The notes: generated from the sequence alone by a model not told the origin. DNA of 31,115 bases from an uncultured Lachnospiraceae bacterium (GCA_946633495.1 CAMPAX010000003.1:1-31115); one strand, 5' to 3'. Positions 22,724 through 30,255 are shown, counted from the first letter of the stretch. Made by a program: numbers and translations.

Positions 22724-22752
22724 ATGAAAATATAAAAGACATGTGCTATAAT
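22724..22752 (+). promoter_or_regulatory. Promoter of paralogue 2
   Basis: ATGAAA (22724-22729), 17-nt spacer, TATAAT (22747-22752) with TG at 22744-22745 (TGCTATAAT). It gives an approximately 180-nt leader. Confidence 0.75.
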
Positions 22753-22800
22753 TGTTGCGGGTTTGCAGGCGTTCGGAAAATGTGTTTTGAATTTCTGCAG

Positions 22801-22890
22801 GAAGTTTTATGTAAAACTTCAGAAAAATGGTAAAGGATAGTGTCAGGGGAGTTATTCGACCGACACTACAATGGGTGAGATAGTGTCGGT
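22801..22890 (+). promoter_or_regulatory. Structured leader of paralogue 2 with competing stems
   Basis: GAAGTTTTA-TG-TAAAACTTC (22801-22820) is a perfect 9-bp hairpin. ACCGACACTA (22859-22868) pairs with TAGTGTCGGT (22881-22890), 10 bp. An earlier copy, GATAGTGTC (22836-22844), could instead pair with GACACTA (22862-22868). Two exclusive folds are therefore possible, as in a switch. The ribosome site GGGAGG (22925-22930) lies 35 nt further on. Confidence 0.55.
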
Positions 22891-22938
22891 TAAGTCATGA
22901 GAGCGGGCACTACAGTCATTGAAAGGGAGGATGAACTT

Positions 22939-23610
22939 ATGAATTGTAACGTATGTGGAGCAGAGATTCCAGCAGGCGCTGCAACGTGCCCGGTATGTGG
23001 TGCACCGGCACCGGCAGCAGGTCCGGCACCTACACCGGGTCCGGTACCTGGCTATCCGACGGATGGCGCAAATGCGGCAGCAACGAATCCTTTTGCACAG
23101 GGAGCACCGGCTCAGCCGGCTATGGGACCTCAGAATTACGGAGGATATGATCCGAATCCGGCAGGCCCCACAGGATATGATCCATATGCACAGACATCTA
23201 CTGCACTTGCTCCTGCTCCGAAGAAGAGCAACAAGGGGCTGATCATTGGTATCATTGCAGGTGTTGCAGTGATCGCAGCTCTGGTTGTATGCTGGGCGCT
23301 TGGTGTGTTCGGCGGAGGCAGCGGTGCCAACGGTACATACAAGTTTGAAAGTGCACAGGCCATGGGTATGAATCTGGATGCAGATTCCATGAAGTCCTTT
23401 GGTATGGATGTCAGCGATTTCAAGATTGAGATCAGCGGAAGCAAAGCTACCATCAATCTGATGGGTCAGGGCGGCGATTGTGAGTGCAAGATCGAAGGAA
23501 GTACCATAAAATTCATCGAGAACGGCAGAGAGATCACCGGAAAGTATGATGAGGGGAAGGGTACCATTACCATTGAGCAAAGTGGCGTCACTATGGTCTT
23601 TAAAAAGTAG
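22939..23610 (+). CDS. Zinc-ribbon, single-pass membrane protein (paralogue 2)
   Basis: 223 aa from the ATG at 22939, chosen for GGGAGG 8 nt upstream and because the protein then opens with the zinc ribbon as paralogue 1 does. C3, C6, C17 and C20 form the ribbon. Residues about 22-96 are Pro/Ala/Gly/Tyr-rich and disordered. One TM helix lies at about 100-121, followed by G-G-G-S-G. The C-terminal domain (about 132-223) matches paralogue 1 almost strand for strand: G-T-Y-K-F, K-S-F-G-M-D-V-S-D-F, I-N-L-M-G, I-K-F-I-E-N, G-T-I-T-I-E-Q, V-F-K-K. Function unknown; the shared outer domain looks like a ligand- or partner-binding module. It has its own promoter, leader and terminator. Confidence 0.87.
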   Translation: MNCNVCGAEIPAGAATCPVCGAPAPAAGPAPTPGPVPGYPTDGANAAATNPFAQGAPAQPAMGPQNYGGYDPNPAGPTGYDPYAQTSTALAPAPKKSNKGLIIGIIAGVAVIAALVVCWALGVFGGGSGANGTYKFESAQAMGMNLDADSMKSFGMDVSDFKIEISGSKATINLMGQGGDCECKIEGSTIKFIENGREITGKYDEGKGTITIEQSGVTMVFKK

Positions 23611-23648
23611 TGTTCGTTCATGAGCATGCAAAAAACTTGACAGATTGG

Positions 23649-23681
23649 CAGGCGGTCGGATAGGCCGCCTGTCTTATTCTT
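23649..23681 (+). terminator. Terminator after paralogue 2
   Basis: CAGGCGGTC (23649-23657) pairs with GGCCGCCTG (23663-23671), nine pairs with one T-G, loop GGATA, then TCTTATTCTT. The interrupted T-tract suggests incomplete termination, leaving some read-through into paralogue 3. Confidence 0.7.
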
Positions 23682-23750
23682 AAAAGAAAAGGACCGTCTC
23701 TGCCAGGAGAGGAAGACGGAAACCGAAATGATCGAGATGAGGTAGATAGA

Positions 23751-24455
23751 ATGGAAGAGAATCGTGGACAGGATCCTTTTGCTCGTTTCGAGCAAAGTCC
23801 GGAAAAAAGTGAAATGAAGAGTGGTCCGATTCCGCCGCAGCAGGCTATGCCCGTAACGCAACAGCCCGGAATGCCATTTGCGCCGAATCAGTCTACCGGA
23901 CTACAGTATACGGCGCGACCGGAATCGGCGCAGGATCTTTCTCAGTATTCGTCCTATCAGCCCGGATATTATTCGGACGGACAAAGCAGCGTACAGCAGA
24001 TGGATACACCGTTTGGAGCGGCGACTTATTCCCCGTACGGAAATCGGTCCAATACTCCGCACTCGTCCTCCTATGGAGATACGGAGATCCCGGTGAGAAA
24101 ACGCAAGGCGGGTCCCATCCTCGGGATCCTCGGCGCCGTGATCCTGATCGCAGGTCTTGTCACTGCATGGATGCTGGGCTGGTTCCAGTCCCGAAGCGGC
24201 ATTTATGTCTGGGATGACTATGCAAATGCGGATATGACCGCAAAGATCGAGATCGACGGCGAAAAGGCAGTCATCACCATGAAATCAAAGGAAGATATCC
24301 GTACGGTGGAGTGTGACGTGGAATTCAGCAGTGATACGGTGAAATTTGTCTATGGCGGGAAAGTCCTTACCTGTGATTATGATCGAAGAAATGGGCTCAT
24401 TACGGAAAAGGATGACATCTATACAGGCGTGGATCTTGTGTTTGAGAAGGAGTAA
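23751..24455 (+). CDS. Divergent paralogue 3: linker-TM-beta domain without zinc ribbon
   Basis: 234 aa, GATGAGG 8 nt before the ATG. The N-terminus lacks the four-cysteine ribbon. Instead residues 1-115 are disordered and rich in Gln, Pro, Ser and Tyr (Y-S-S-Y-Q-P-G-Y-Y). A basic R-K-R-K patch precedes one TM helix (about 121-144). The outer domain (about 148-234) begins G-I-Y-V-W where the others have G-T-Y-K-F, and shares the strand pattern I-E-I-D-G-E-K-A-V-I-T-M, V-K-F-V-Y-G-G, D-L-V-F-E-K. It lacks the G-M-D-V segment. It appears to be a shortened member of the same set. It ends 6 bp before hisC, so the two are likely translated from one mRNA. Confidence 0.82.
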   Translation: MEENRGQDPFARFEQSPEKSEMKSGPIPPQQAMPVTQQPGMPFAPNQSTGLQYTARPESAQDLSQYSSYQPGYYSDGQSSVQQMDTPFGAATYSPYGNRSNTPHSSSYGDTEIPVRKRKAGPILGILGAVILIAGLVTAWMLGWFQSRSGIYVWDDYANADMTAKIEIDGEKAVITMKSKEDIRTVECDVEFSSDTVKFVYGGKVLTCDYDRRNGLITEKDDIYTGVDLVFEKE

Positions 24456-24461
24456 AGGACG

Positions 24462-25520
24462 ATGAATATGACAGGATGGAAAGAAAATGTTCGAAGAGTA
24501 GAGCCATACACGCCGGGGGAACAGCCGAAGGATCAGAATGTGATCAAACTGAATACAAATGAGAATCCCTATGGTCCCTCGGAAAAAGTCCGGAATTGTG
24601 CCATGGATTATGATCTTCTCCGGAAGTACCCGGATCCGGCTGCTTCGGATCTGGTGAATACCCTTGCGCTGTATCATCATGTGCTCCCGGAGCAGGTATT
24701 TGTCGGCGTCGGCAGCGATGATGTTCTGGGAATGGCATTTTTGACCTTCTTTAATTCTGATCGTCCGATTCTTTTTCCTGACATTACTTATTCCTTCTAC
24801 CCGGTGTGGGCGGAGTTGTACCGGATCCCGTACCGGACAAAGGCACTTACGGAGGATTTCCGGATCTCTGTTTCCGATTATGAAGAGAAAAACGGAGGCG
24901 TGATCTTCCCGAATCCAAATGCGCCTACCGCAAGGCTGCTCCCTCTCGATGAGGTAGAGAAGATCATACAGGCAAACCGGAACGTGGTAGTGATCGTGGA
25001 TGAAGCATATATCGACTTTGCCCCGGAAGGCAGCAGTGCACTGTCCCTTGTAGATAAATATGATAATCTGCTGGTGGTACGGACATTTTCAAAATCTCGC
25101 TCCATGGCAGGACTCCGGATCGGATATGCCATCGGTCAGAAGGATCTGATCGCATGCATGCAGGCAGTGAAATATTCCTACAATTCCTATACCATGAACA
25201 GACCATCGATCCTGTATGGCTGCGCTTCCGTGGAGGATGATGCATATTTCCGTGAAACTGTCGGAAAGATCATTTCTACAAGAGAGTGGGTCACAAAGGA
25301 AATGAAGGAACTGGGATTCCGGGTGATCCCTTCGGCGGCGAATTTCATCTTTGCTGCGCATAGTACGATCCCGGCAGAAGAAATATTCAGGAAAGCGCGT
25401 GAAAAGGGAATCTTCTTCCGGTATTTTAAACAGCCAAGGATCGATAATTATCTCAGGATCACCATAGGAACGGACGAGGAGATGCATGCAGTGCTGGATT
25501 TCTTCCGGGAATTGGTCTGA
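24462..25520 (+). CDS. hisC: Histidinol-phosphate aminotransferase (HisC family)
   Basis: 352 aa, normal for HisC. AAGGAG lies 9 nt before the ATG, inside the end of paralogue 3. This fold type I PLP enzyme transfers an amino group from glutamate to imidazole-acetol phosphate. Visible features are L-N-T-N-E-N-P-Y-G-P-S (about 30-40), F-P-N-P-N-A-P-T near 149-156, D180-E-A-Y and the PLP lysine K211 in R-T-F-S-K-S-R-S-M-A-G-L-R-I-G-Y. No other his gene is nearby, so it may be the lone histidine-pathway enzyme at this locus or act on another amino acid such as an aromatic one. No strong terminator follows. Confidence 0.9.
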   Translation: MNMTGWKENVRRVEPYTPGEQPKDQNVIKLNTNENPYGPSEKVRNCAMDYDLLRKYPDPAASDLVNTLALYHHVLPEQVFVGVGSDDVLGMAFLTFFNSDRPILFPDITYSFYPVWAELYRIPYRTKALTEDFRISVSDYEEKNGGVIFPNPNAPTARLLPLDEVEKIIQANRNVVVIVDEAYIDFAPEGSSALSLVDKYDNLLVVRTFSKSRSMAGLRIGYAIGQKDLIACMQAVKYSYNSYTMNRPSILYGCASVEDDAYFRETVGKIISTREWVTKEMKELGFRVIPSAANFIFAAHSTIPAEEIFRKAREKGIFFRYFKQPRIDNYLRITIGTDEEMHAVLDFFRELV

Positions 25521-25566
25521 GGCCGATCTTTTTTCGGTAGTTTCTTACATGTTCCGGAGATTACAC

Positions 25567-25595
25567 TTGACATAATGCACAAAAAAGAATAAGAT
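25567..25595 (+). promoter_or_regulatory. Promoter of rny
   Basis: TTGACA (25567-25572), 17-nt spacer, TAAGAT (25590-25595). Perfect -35, 4/6 -10. The start would be near 25602. Confidence 0.75.
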
Positions 25596-25602
25596 AGATA
25601 CG

Positions 25603-25622
25603 TTGTACTTTGGCAAGTACAA
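25603..25622 (+). promoter_or_regulatory. 5'-end hairpin of the rny transcript
   Basis: TTGTACTT-TGGC-AAGTACAA, a perfect 8-bp stem with a 4-nt loop beginning at the predicted first transcribed base. Such 5'-terminal stems shield RNA from 5'-end-dependent decay. Confidence 0.6.
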
Positions 25623-25636
25623 TAAAAACTTAATAA

Positions 25637-25649
25637 AGGAGGTGCTCCT
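25637..25649 (+). promoter_or_regulatory. Shine-Dalgarno of rny inside a small hairpin
   Basis: AGGAG-GTG-CTCCT: the very strong SD (AAAGGAGGTG, 25635-25644) pairs with the five bases directly before the GTG start at 25650. Ribosome access could be limited by this stem. Confidence 0.55.
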
Positions 25650-27203
25650 GTGGATTCGCTTTCTACCATAATCATCTGCGCTGTCATAGTAATTGTGGCC
25701 GTAGTGATCACCTGGTTCGCAGCGATCGCATATCGCAAAAATATTGCGGAAGCGAAGCTCGGCAAGGCTGAAGACAAGGCCAGAGAGATTATAGATGAAG
25801 CCATTAAGGATGCGGAATCTAAGAAGCGGGATATCTTGCTGACTGCCAAGGAAGAGGCCATGAAGACCAAAAATGACCTTGACAAGGAAGTCAAAGAACG
25901 CCGCAACGAGATTCAACGTATGGAGAAGAGAGTTCTTTCGAGGGAAGAGAATCTTGACAAGAAGAGCGATACTCTGGAACGCAGGGAACAGTCCCTGTCA
26001 GCCAGAGAAGCAAACATGTCAAAGAAACAGGCTGAAATCGAAGAGCTTTCCGCAAAGAGACAACAGGAACTGGAGAGAATCTCCGGACTCACCTCTGAAC
26101 AGGCAAAGGAATACTTGCTTCGCACCGTGGAAGATGAAGTAAAGCATGAAACCGCGGTAATGATCAAGGAGATGGAACTGAGGGCCAAAGAAGAGGCCGA
26201 CAAGAAAGCCAGGGAATACGTTGTGACAGCCATTCAGAAATGTGCTGCGGACGTGGTTTCCGAATCTACCATTTCACTGGTACAGCTGCCGAATGACGAC
26301 ATGAAGGGTCGTATCATCGGTCGTGAGGGACGTAATATCCGTACATTGGAAACACTGACGGGCGTTGATCTCATCATCGATGACACACCGGAGGCAGTGG
26401 TACTTTCCAGCTTTGACCCGGTACGCCGGGAGGTTGCGAGGATCGCACTGGAGAAGCTGATCGTTGACGGACGGATCCATCCGGCCCGCATCGAGGAGAT
26501 GGTGGAGAAGGCCAAGAAGGAAGTTGAAACCATGATGCGTGAGGAAGGCGAAGCCGCCACCATGGAGGTTGGTGTTCATGGCATTCATCCCGAACTGGTG
26601 AAGCTTCTCGGCCGCATGAAATTCCGTACCAGTTACGGACAGAATGCCCTGAAGCATTCCATCGAGGTTGCTGAACTCAGCGGACTCATCGCAGGAGAGA
26701 TCGGCGAGGATGTCAAGCTGGCAAAGCGTGCGGGTCTTCTGCATGATATCGGTAAATCTATCGATCATGAAATGGAAGGATCCCATGTATCCATCGGTGT
26801 GGATCTTTGTCGGAAGTACAAGGAGAATAGCACGGTGATCAATGCCGTAGCTTCCCATCATGGAGACTGCGAAGCAGAAACACTCATCGCATGCATCGTG
26901 CAGGCAGCGGATACGATCTCCGCGGCACGCCCCGGTGCACGGCGTGAGACATTGGAAACTTATACGACACGGCTTACCAAGCTGGAAGCCATTGCAAATG
27001 AGTTCAAGGGTGTCGATAAGTCCTTTGCTATTCAGGCAGGTAGAGAGATTCGTGTAATGGTAGTTCCTGAGCATGTCAGCGATGCTGATATGGTAATCCT
27101 CGCAAGAGAGATTTCCAAGCGCATCGAGGATGAGCTGGAATACCCCGGTCAGATCAAGGTCAGCCTGATCCGGGAGTCCAGAGTCACGGATTACGCAAAG
27201 TAG
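25650..27203 (+). CDS. rny: Ribonuclease Y
   Basis: 517 aa from a GTG start, with a near-perfect SD 5 nt upstream. RNase Y is the membrane-tethered endonuclease that starts mRNA decay in many Gram-positive bacteria. Order: TM anchor (about 5-28), a long charged coiled coil (about 30-200), KH domain with G-R-I-I-G-R-E-G-R-N-I-R (220-231), and an HD domain (about 335-430) with H336, the metal pair H365-D366 in L-L-H-D-I-G-K and A-S-H-H-G-D. The C-terminal domain ends I-K-V-S-L-I-R-E. Length and motifs are complete. It is flanked by its own promoter and terminator; the leader suggests control of its own expression. Confidence 0.97.
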   Translation: MDSLSTIIICAVIVIVAVVITWFAAIAYRKNIAEAKLGKAEDKAREIIDEAIKDAESKKRDILLTAKEEAMKTKNDLDKEVKERRNEIQRMEKRVLSREENLDKKSDTLERREQSLSAREANMSKKQAEIEELSAKRQQELERISGLTSEQAKEYLLRTVEDEVKHETAVMIKEMELRAKEEADKKAREYVVTAIQKCAADVVSESTISLVQLPNDDMKGRIIGREGRNIRTLETLTGVDLIIDDTPEAVVLSSFDPVRREVARIALEKLIVDGRIHPARIEEMVEKAKKEVETMMREEGEAATMEVGVHGIHPELVKLLGRMKFRTSYGQNALKHSIEVAELSGLIAGEIGEDVKLAKRAGLLHDIGKSIDHEMEGSHVSIGVDLCRKYKENSTVINAVASHHGDCEAETLIACIVQAADTISAARPGARRETLETYTTRLTKLEAIANEFKGVDKSFAIQAGREIRVMVVPEHVSDADMVILAREISKRIEDELEYPGQIKVSLIRESRVTDYAK

Positions 27204-27208
27204 CATGT

Positions 27209-27240
27209 AAAAAGGGATACCCTTCGGGTGTCCCTTTTTT
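27209..27240 (+). terminator. Terminator after rny
   Basis: AAAAAGGGATACCC (27209-27222), TTCG loop, GGTGTCCCTTTTTT (27227-27240). A long, nearly perfect stem with a stable UUCG loop and a T-run. Confidence 0.92.
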
Positions 27241-27329
27241 GCGGTGAAGCCAGGCCCGGGATATATGAATTCTCCGGAGCCGAAAGATATGTACGCGGAC
27301 ACTGTCATAGTTAAAAGGAGACTTTGAAG

Positions 27330-27875
27330 ATGGAAAAAACAAAACGGCTGGATCGGATCTTAAAATACGAGGCACACCGTGTAAAGGTGTATGAGGACGT
27401 ACTAAAGCTTCCGAATGGCAAGATCCAACACTATGATTATGTAAAAAACCGGGATGGGGCTGCAATTCTTCTTGTGGACGAAGAGGAATGCGTGCTTCTT
27501 GTCCGGCAGTATCGAAATGTGGAGGATGATTTTACGCTTGAGATCCCGGCAGGAGTTACGGATCCGGAGGATGCAACTCCGGAGGCTACGGCCATCCGGG
27601 AGGCGAAGGAGGAAACCGGTTTTTACCCCGGGAAAACCGTCCAGGTGGGAAGAGTCCTGAATGCGGCCGGACTTTTCGACGAGCATACTTCCATTTTTCT
27701 GGGAACGGATCTTAAGGAGGAGAAATTGGAAGCCGATCCCGAAGAATCCATCGAGGTGCTCCGTATCCCGTTGGAAGAAGCGGTTCGGATGATCTATTCC
27801 GGACAGATCATCGACGGAAAAACCATCATCGCGCTGCTGGCATACAAGGACCTGAAGAGCAAAAAAATTATTTAA
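27330..27875 (+). CDS. Nudix hydrolase, ADP-ribose pyrophosphatase type
   Basis: 181 aa from the ATG at 27330 (AAAAGGAG 9 nt upstream); a TTG at 27324 is a less likely start. The ADPRase-like parts are V-L-L-V-R-Q-Y-R (about 50-57), E-I-P-A-G and the Nudix helix A-I-R-E-A-K-E-E-T-G-F (about 89-99). The enzyme should hydrolyse ADP-ribose or a similar nucleoside diphosphate sugar to AMP plus a phosphorylated sugar. The segment between the Pro-Ala-Gly strand and the R-E-x-x-E-E helix seems slightly longer than the usual G-x5-E-x7-R-E spacing, so the first Nudix Glu is shifted. Monocistronic between the rny terminator and the xerD promoter. Confidence 0.88.
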   Translation: MEKTKRLDRILKYEAHRVKVYEDVLKLPNGKIQHYDYVKNRDGAAILLVDEEECVLLVRQYRNVEDDFTLEIPAGVTDPEDATPEATAIREAKEETGFYPGKTVQVGRVLNAAGLFDEHTSIFLGTDLKEEKLEADPEESIEVLRIPLEEAVRMIYSGQIIDGKTIIALLAYKDLKSKKII

Positions 27876-27994
27876 AAAATTTTTAGTATCGGGGAATCAC
27901 TATATTTTGTGCTTTGGATCATTATGTCCACTTTATCTCGCGGAAAAACCCTGAAACCCATTGATTTATAAGGGGTTTCGTAAAAAAAATGTTA

Positions 27995-28023
27995 TTGATT
28001 TTATGTAAATTTGTAATTATACT
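27995..28023 (+). promoter_or_regulatory. Promoter of the tyrosine recombinase gene
   Basis: TTGATT (27995-28000), 17-nt spacer, TATACT (28018-28023), in a locally AT-rich stretch. Start near 28030, giving a leader of about 135 nt. Confidence 0.7.
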
Positions 28024-28035
28024 GTAACATATAAA

Positions 28036-28140
28036 CGGGAGAGTCCGGTCCCGGACCGGATCATAGACATGCGTGAAGATGGCGAAATGACACGCTTGTC
28101 CTGTGGGTGTGAGTTGGCGCTCTTTTGTTCACTGCTCCCG
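28036..28140 (+). ncRNA. Candidate structured leader RNA upstream of xerD
   Basis: CGGGAG (28036-28041) can pair with CTCCCG (28135-28140), closing a junction of about 105 nt. Inside are TCCGGTC-CCG-GACCGGA (28044-28060), a 10-pair stem with one T-T mismatch GACATGCGTG/CACGCTTGTC (28066-28075 with 28091-28100), and a weaker GTGA/TCAC arm (28109-28132). This is the layout of a multi-arm cis-regulatory RNA. I cannot assign it to a known riboswitch class. There is no terminator between it and the start codon, so control would be at translation. Confidence 0.5.
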
Positions 28141-28164
28141 GAGGGGTTTGTTTAGGGGTAAAAG

Positions 28165-29073
28165 ATGGAACAACTGATAGGGTACTACATTTCTTATTTG
28201 CGTGATGTAAAACACGCAAGCCAGAACACAATTCAATCTTACAATCGTGATCTTCGCAAGATGCAGGAATATTTCCGTGGAAACGGTGTAACGGATGTGA
28301 ATGATGTTACTTCCACATCCCTTGGTTCTTATGTTCTTCACCTGGAAAGCTCCGGGATGAGTTCGGCCACCGTATCCAGAAACATTGCCAGCATCCGTTC
28401 TTTCTTTGTATTTCTTTTGAACCGCGGGATGGTAAACGGTAATCCGACAGAGCAGATCAAACCTCCGAAGGTGGAGAAGAAGGCTCCGGATGTTCTGACT
28501 GTGGAAGAGGTAACGCTTCTCCTTCAGCAGCCCTCCGGCAGGACACCGAAGGAGATCCGTGATAAGGCGATGCTGGAACTTCTGTATGGCACAGGGCTTC
28601 GTGTTTCGGAACTGATCTCTCTGAAGGTGACGGACCTGAATCTTGCCATGGGTTATATCGAGTGCAGAAGCGAGAACGGAAAGACCAGGATCATTCCCGT
28701 AGAAGATGAAGCAAGAGCTGCTTTGCAGCTGTATTTAAGTGGGACGCGGGAAAAGATGGCGCATGACTGCGAATTCCTTTTTGTAAATGTGAAGGGCGAG
28801 GAAATGTCCAGACAGGGTTTCTGGAAGCTTCTTAAAGCCTACGCCAGGAAGGCGCACATTGAGAAGGATATCACGCCGCACATGATCCGACATTCCTTTG
28901 CGTCGCACATGGTAAGCAATGGAGCGGATCTGCATGCCGTAAAGGAAATGCTGGGACATTCCGATATATCGACAACACAGATCTACCTGCCCGGGAAACT
29001 GGGGCATCTGAAAGAAGTCTATGACAGGACGCATCCGCGTGCCGGTAAAAAGATGGAAGAACGCAGAGCCTGA
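28165..29073 (+). CDS. xerD: Tyrosine recombinase XerD/XerC
   Basis: 302 aa, AGGGG 6 nt before the ATG. The N-terminal SAM-like core-binding domain (about 1-87) is followed by the catalytic domain (about 108-290). Catalytic residues are all found: R146 in G-T-G-L-R-V-S-E-L, K173 in N-G-K-T-R-I, H239 and R242 in H-M-I-R-H-S-F-A, H265 in L-G-H-S-D-I-S-T-T-Q and the nucleophile Y274. After the Tyr it reads L-P-G-K-L-G-H-L rather than the common T-H-V, a small deviation. It should resolve chromosome dimers at dif with a partner, or act as the sole Xer enzyme. Its chromosomal housekeeping setting and lack of att-like repeats argue against a mobile-element integrase. Confidence 0.93.
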   Translation: MEQLIGYYISYLRDVKHASQNTIQSYNRDLRKMQEYFRGNGVTDVNDVTSTSLGSYVLHLESSGMSSATVSRNIASIRSFFVFLLNRGMVNGNPTEQIKPPKVEKKAPDVLTVEEVTLLLQQPSGRTPKEIRDKAMLELLYGTGLRVSELISLKVTDLNLAMGYIECRSENGKTRIIPVEDEARAALQLYLSGTREKMAHDCEFLFVNVKGEEMSRQGFWKLLKAYARKAHIEKDITPHMIRHSFASHMVSNGADLHAVKEMLGHSDISTTQIYLPGKLGHLKEVYDRTHPRAGKKMEERRA

Positions 29074-29098
29074 AACAGGAAGGCTCTGCGTTTTCTTA
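29061..29098 (+). terminator. Terminator overlapping the end of xerD
   Basis: ACGCAGAGCCT (29061-29071) pairs perfectly with AGGCTCTGCGT (29081-29091), 11 bp, then TTTTCTTATA. The first arm contains the last codons of xerD and the first base of its stop. Confidence 0.9.
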
Positions 29099-29126
29099 TA
29101 GTATGTTCGAAAAGGAAGGATACAAC

Positions 29127-30221
29127 ATGGCTGGATCGAGTTTCGGAAAGCAATTGGTAATGACAACCTGGGGAGAGTCTCACGGCGCGGGGATCGGTGC
29201 CGTTGTGGATGGCTGTCCTGCGGGACTTCCGATAACAGAGGAGTACATTCAGGCCTATCTGGACCGGAGAAAACCGGGAGGCAGGGATTTTGCAACTCCG
29301 AGACAGGAGGCTGACCGGGTACGGATATTGTCCGGGATTTTTGAAGGGAAGACTACGGGGACGCCCATTTCCATGGAGATCATGAACACGTCCCAGAGAT
29401 CCGGGGATTACGGGAATCTGGCAACTACCTACCGGCCGGGGCATGCGGATTATGGATATGATGCAAAATACGGTTTCCGCGACTACCGGGGAGGCGGTCG
29501 GAGCTCGGGCAGGGAGACTGCCGGCCGTGTGGCTGCAGGCGCCATCGCCGCAAGACTTCTGGAAGAAAAGGGAGTTTTTGTGCAGGCCTATGTCAGCGCT
29601 GTCGGACCGGTGCGATGCGATACATCCCGGTTTGATCCTTTGTCACCGGATCCCGCAGTGATCGCCGGAAATGCTTTGTCTATGCCGGATCCGGCAGCGG
29701 CAGAAGAAGCGGCAAACTATCTGAAACAGCTGATGGCAAAGCAGGATTCCTCCGGAAGCGAGGTGACCTGCATTGTGAAAGGACTTCCGGCAGGGGTTGG
29801 GGAGCCGGTCTTCGATAAACTGGATGCAGTCCTGGGGCAGGCGATCTTCTCCATCGGAGCTGTAAAGGCAGTGGAGATCGGAGACGGAACCGCAGTGGTC
29901 CGGGCACGGGGGTCGGAGAATAATGACGGCTTCTATATGAAGGATGGGATTGTTTCGAAGAAAACAAACCACGCAGGCGGAATCCTGGGTGGGATCAGTG
30001 ATGGAAGCGAGATCGTGATCAGAGCATCTTTTAAGCCGACACCGTCCATTTTCCGGGAGCAGCAGACTGTGAACAGAGCACATGAGGATGTGAGCCTGTC
30101 TATCCGCGGGCGTCATGATCCGGTGATCGGTCCTCGGGCGGCAGTGGTGGTAGAGACCATGACTGCGTTTGCCATAGCGGATCTTCTGCTTCGAAATGAG
30201 AACAGCAGGATGGAACGCTGA
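29127..30221 (+). CDS. aroC: Chorismate synthase
   Basis: 364 aa from the ATG at 29127 (AAGGAAGGA 7 nt upstream; the earlier ATG at 29103 has no SD). The enzyme makes chorismate from EPSP with reduced FMN as cofactor, the last step of the shikimate pathway. Family signatures: T-T-W-G-E-S-H-G-A-G-I-G near 13-24, R-P-G-H-A-D-Y near residue 103, and R-S-S-G-R-E-T-A-G-R-V-A-A-G-A near 125-139, ending with R-H-D-P-V-I-G-P-R-A near 332-341. Length is as usual. No other aro gene is adjacent. It has no clear T-run terminator; the hairpin at 30310-30340 could play that role in part. Confidence 0.97.
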   Translation: MAGSSFGKQLVMTTWGESHGAGIGAVVDGCPAGLPITEEYIQAYLDRRKPGGRDFATPRQEADRVRILSGIFEGKTTGTPISMEIMNTSQRSGDYGNLATTYRPGHADYGYDAKYGFRDYRGGGRSSGRETAGRVAAGAIAARLLEEKGVFVQAYVSAVGPVRCDTSRFDPLSPDPAVIAGNALSMPDPAAAEEAANYLKQLMAKQDSSGSEVTCIVKGLPAGVGEPVFDKLDAVLGQAIFSIGAVKAVEIGDGTAVVRARGSENNDGFYMKDGIVSKKTNHAGGILGGISDGSEIVIRASFKPTPSIFREQQTVNRAHEDVSLSIRGRHDPVIGPRAAVVVETMTAFAIADLLLRNENSRMER

Positions 30222-30255
30222 CAGAGTGGGCGGCTATTTGACCGGGCTACGGGCA

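Noticed and set aside
22897..22938. Earlier start for paralogue 2
   Set aside because: The ATG at 22939 has the better SD and puts the zinc-ribbon cysteines at the same positions as in paralogue 1.
26274..27308. A 344-codon open frame antisense to rny
   Set aside because: Shadow of the rny coding frame; its start lies beyond the rny terminator and it has no family resemblance.
28165..29073. Integrase of a mobile element
   Set aside because: The protein looks like housekeeping XerD, no attachment repeats or phage genes flank it, and its neighbours are core metabolic genes.
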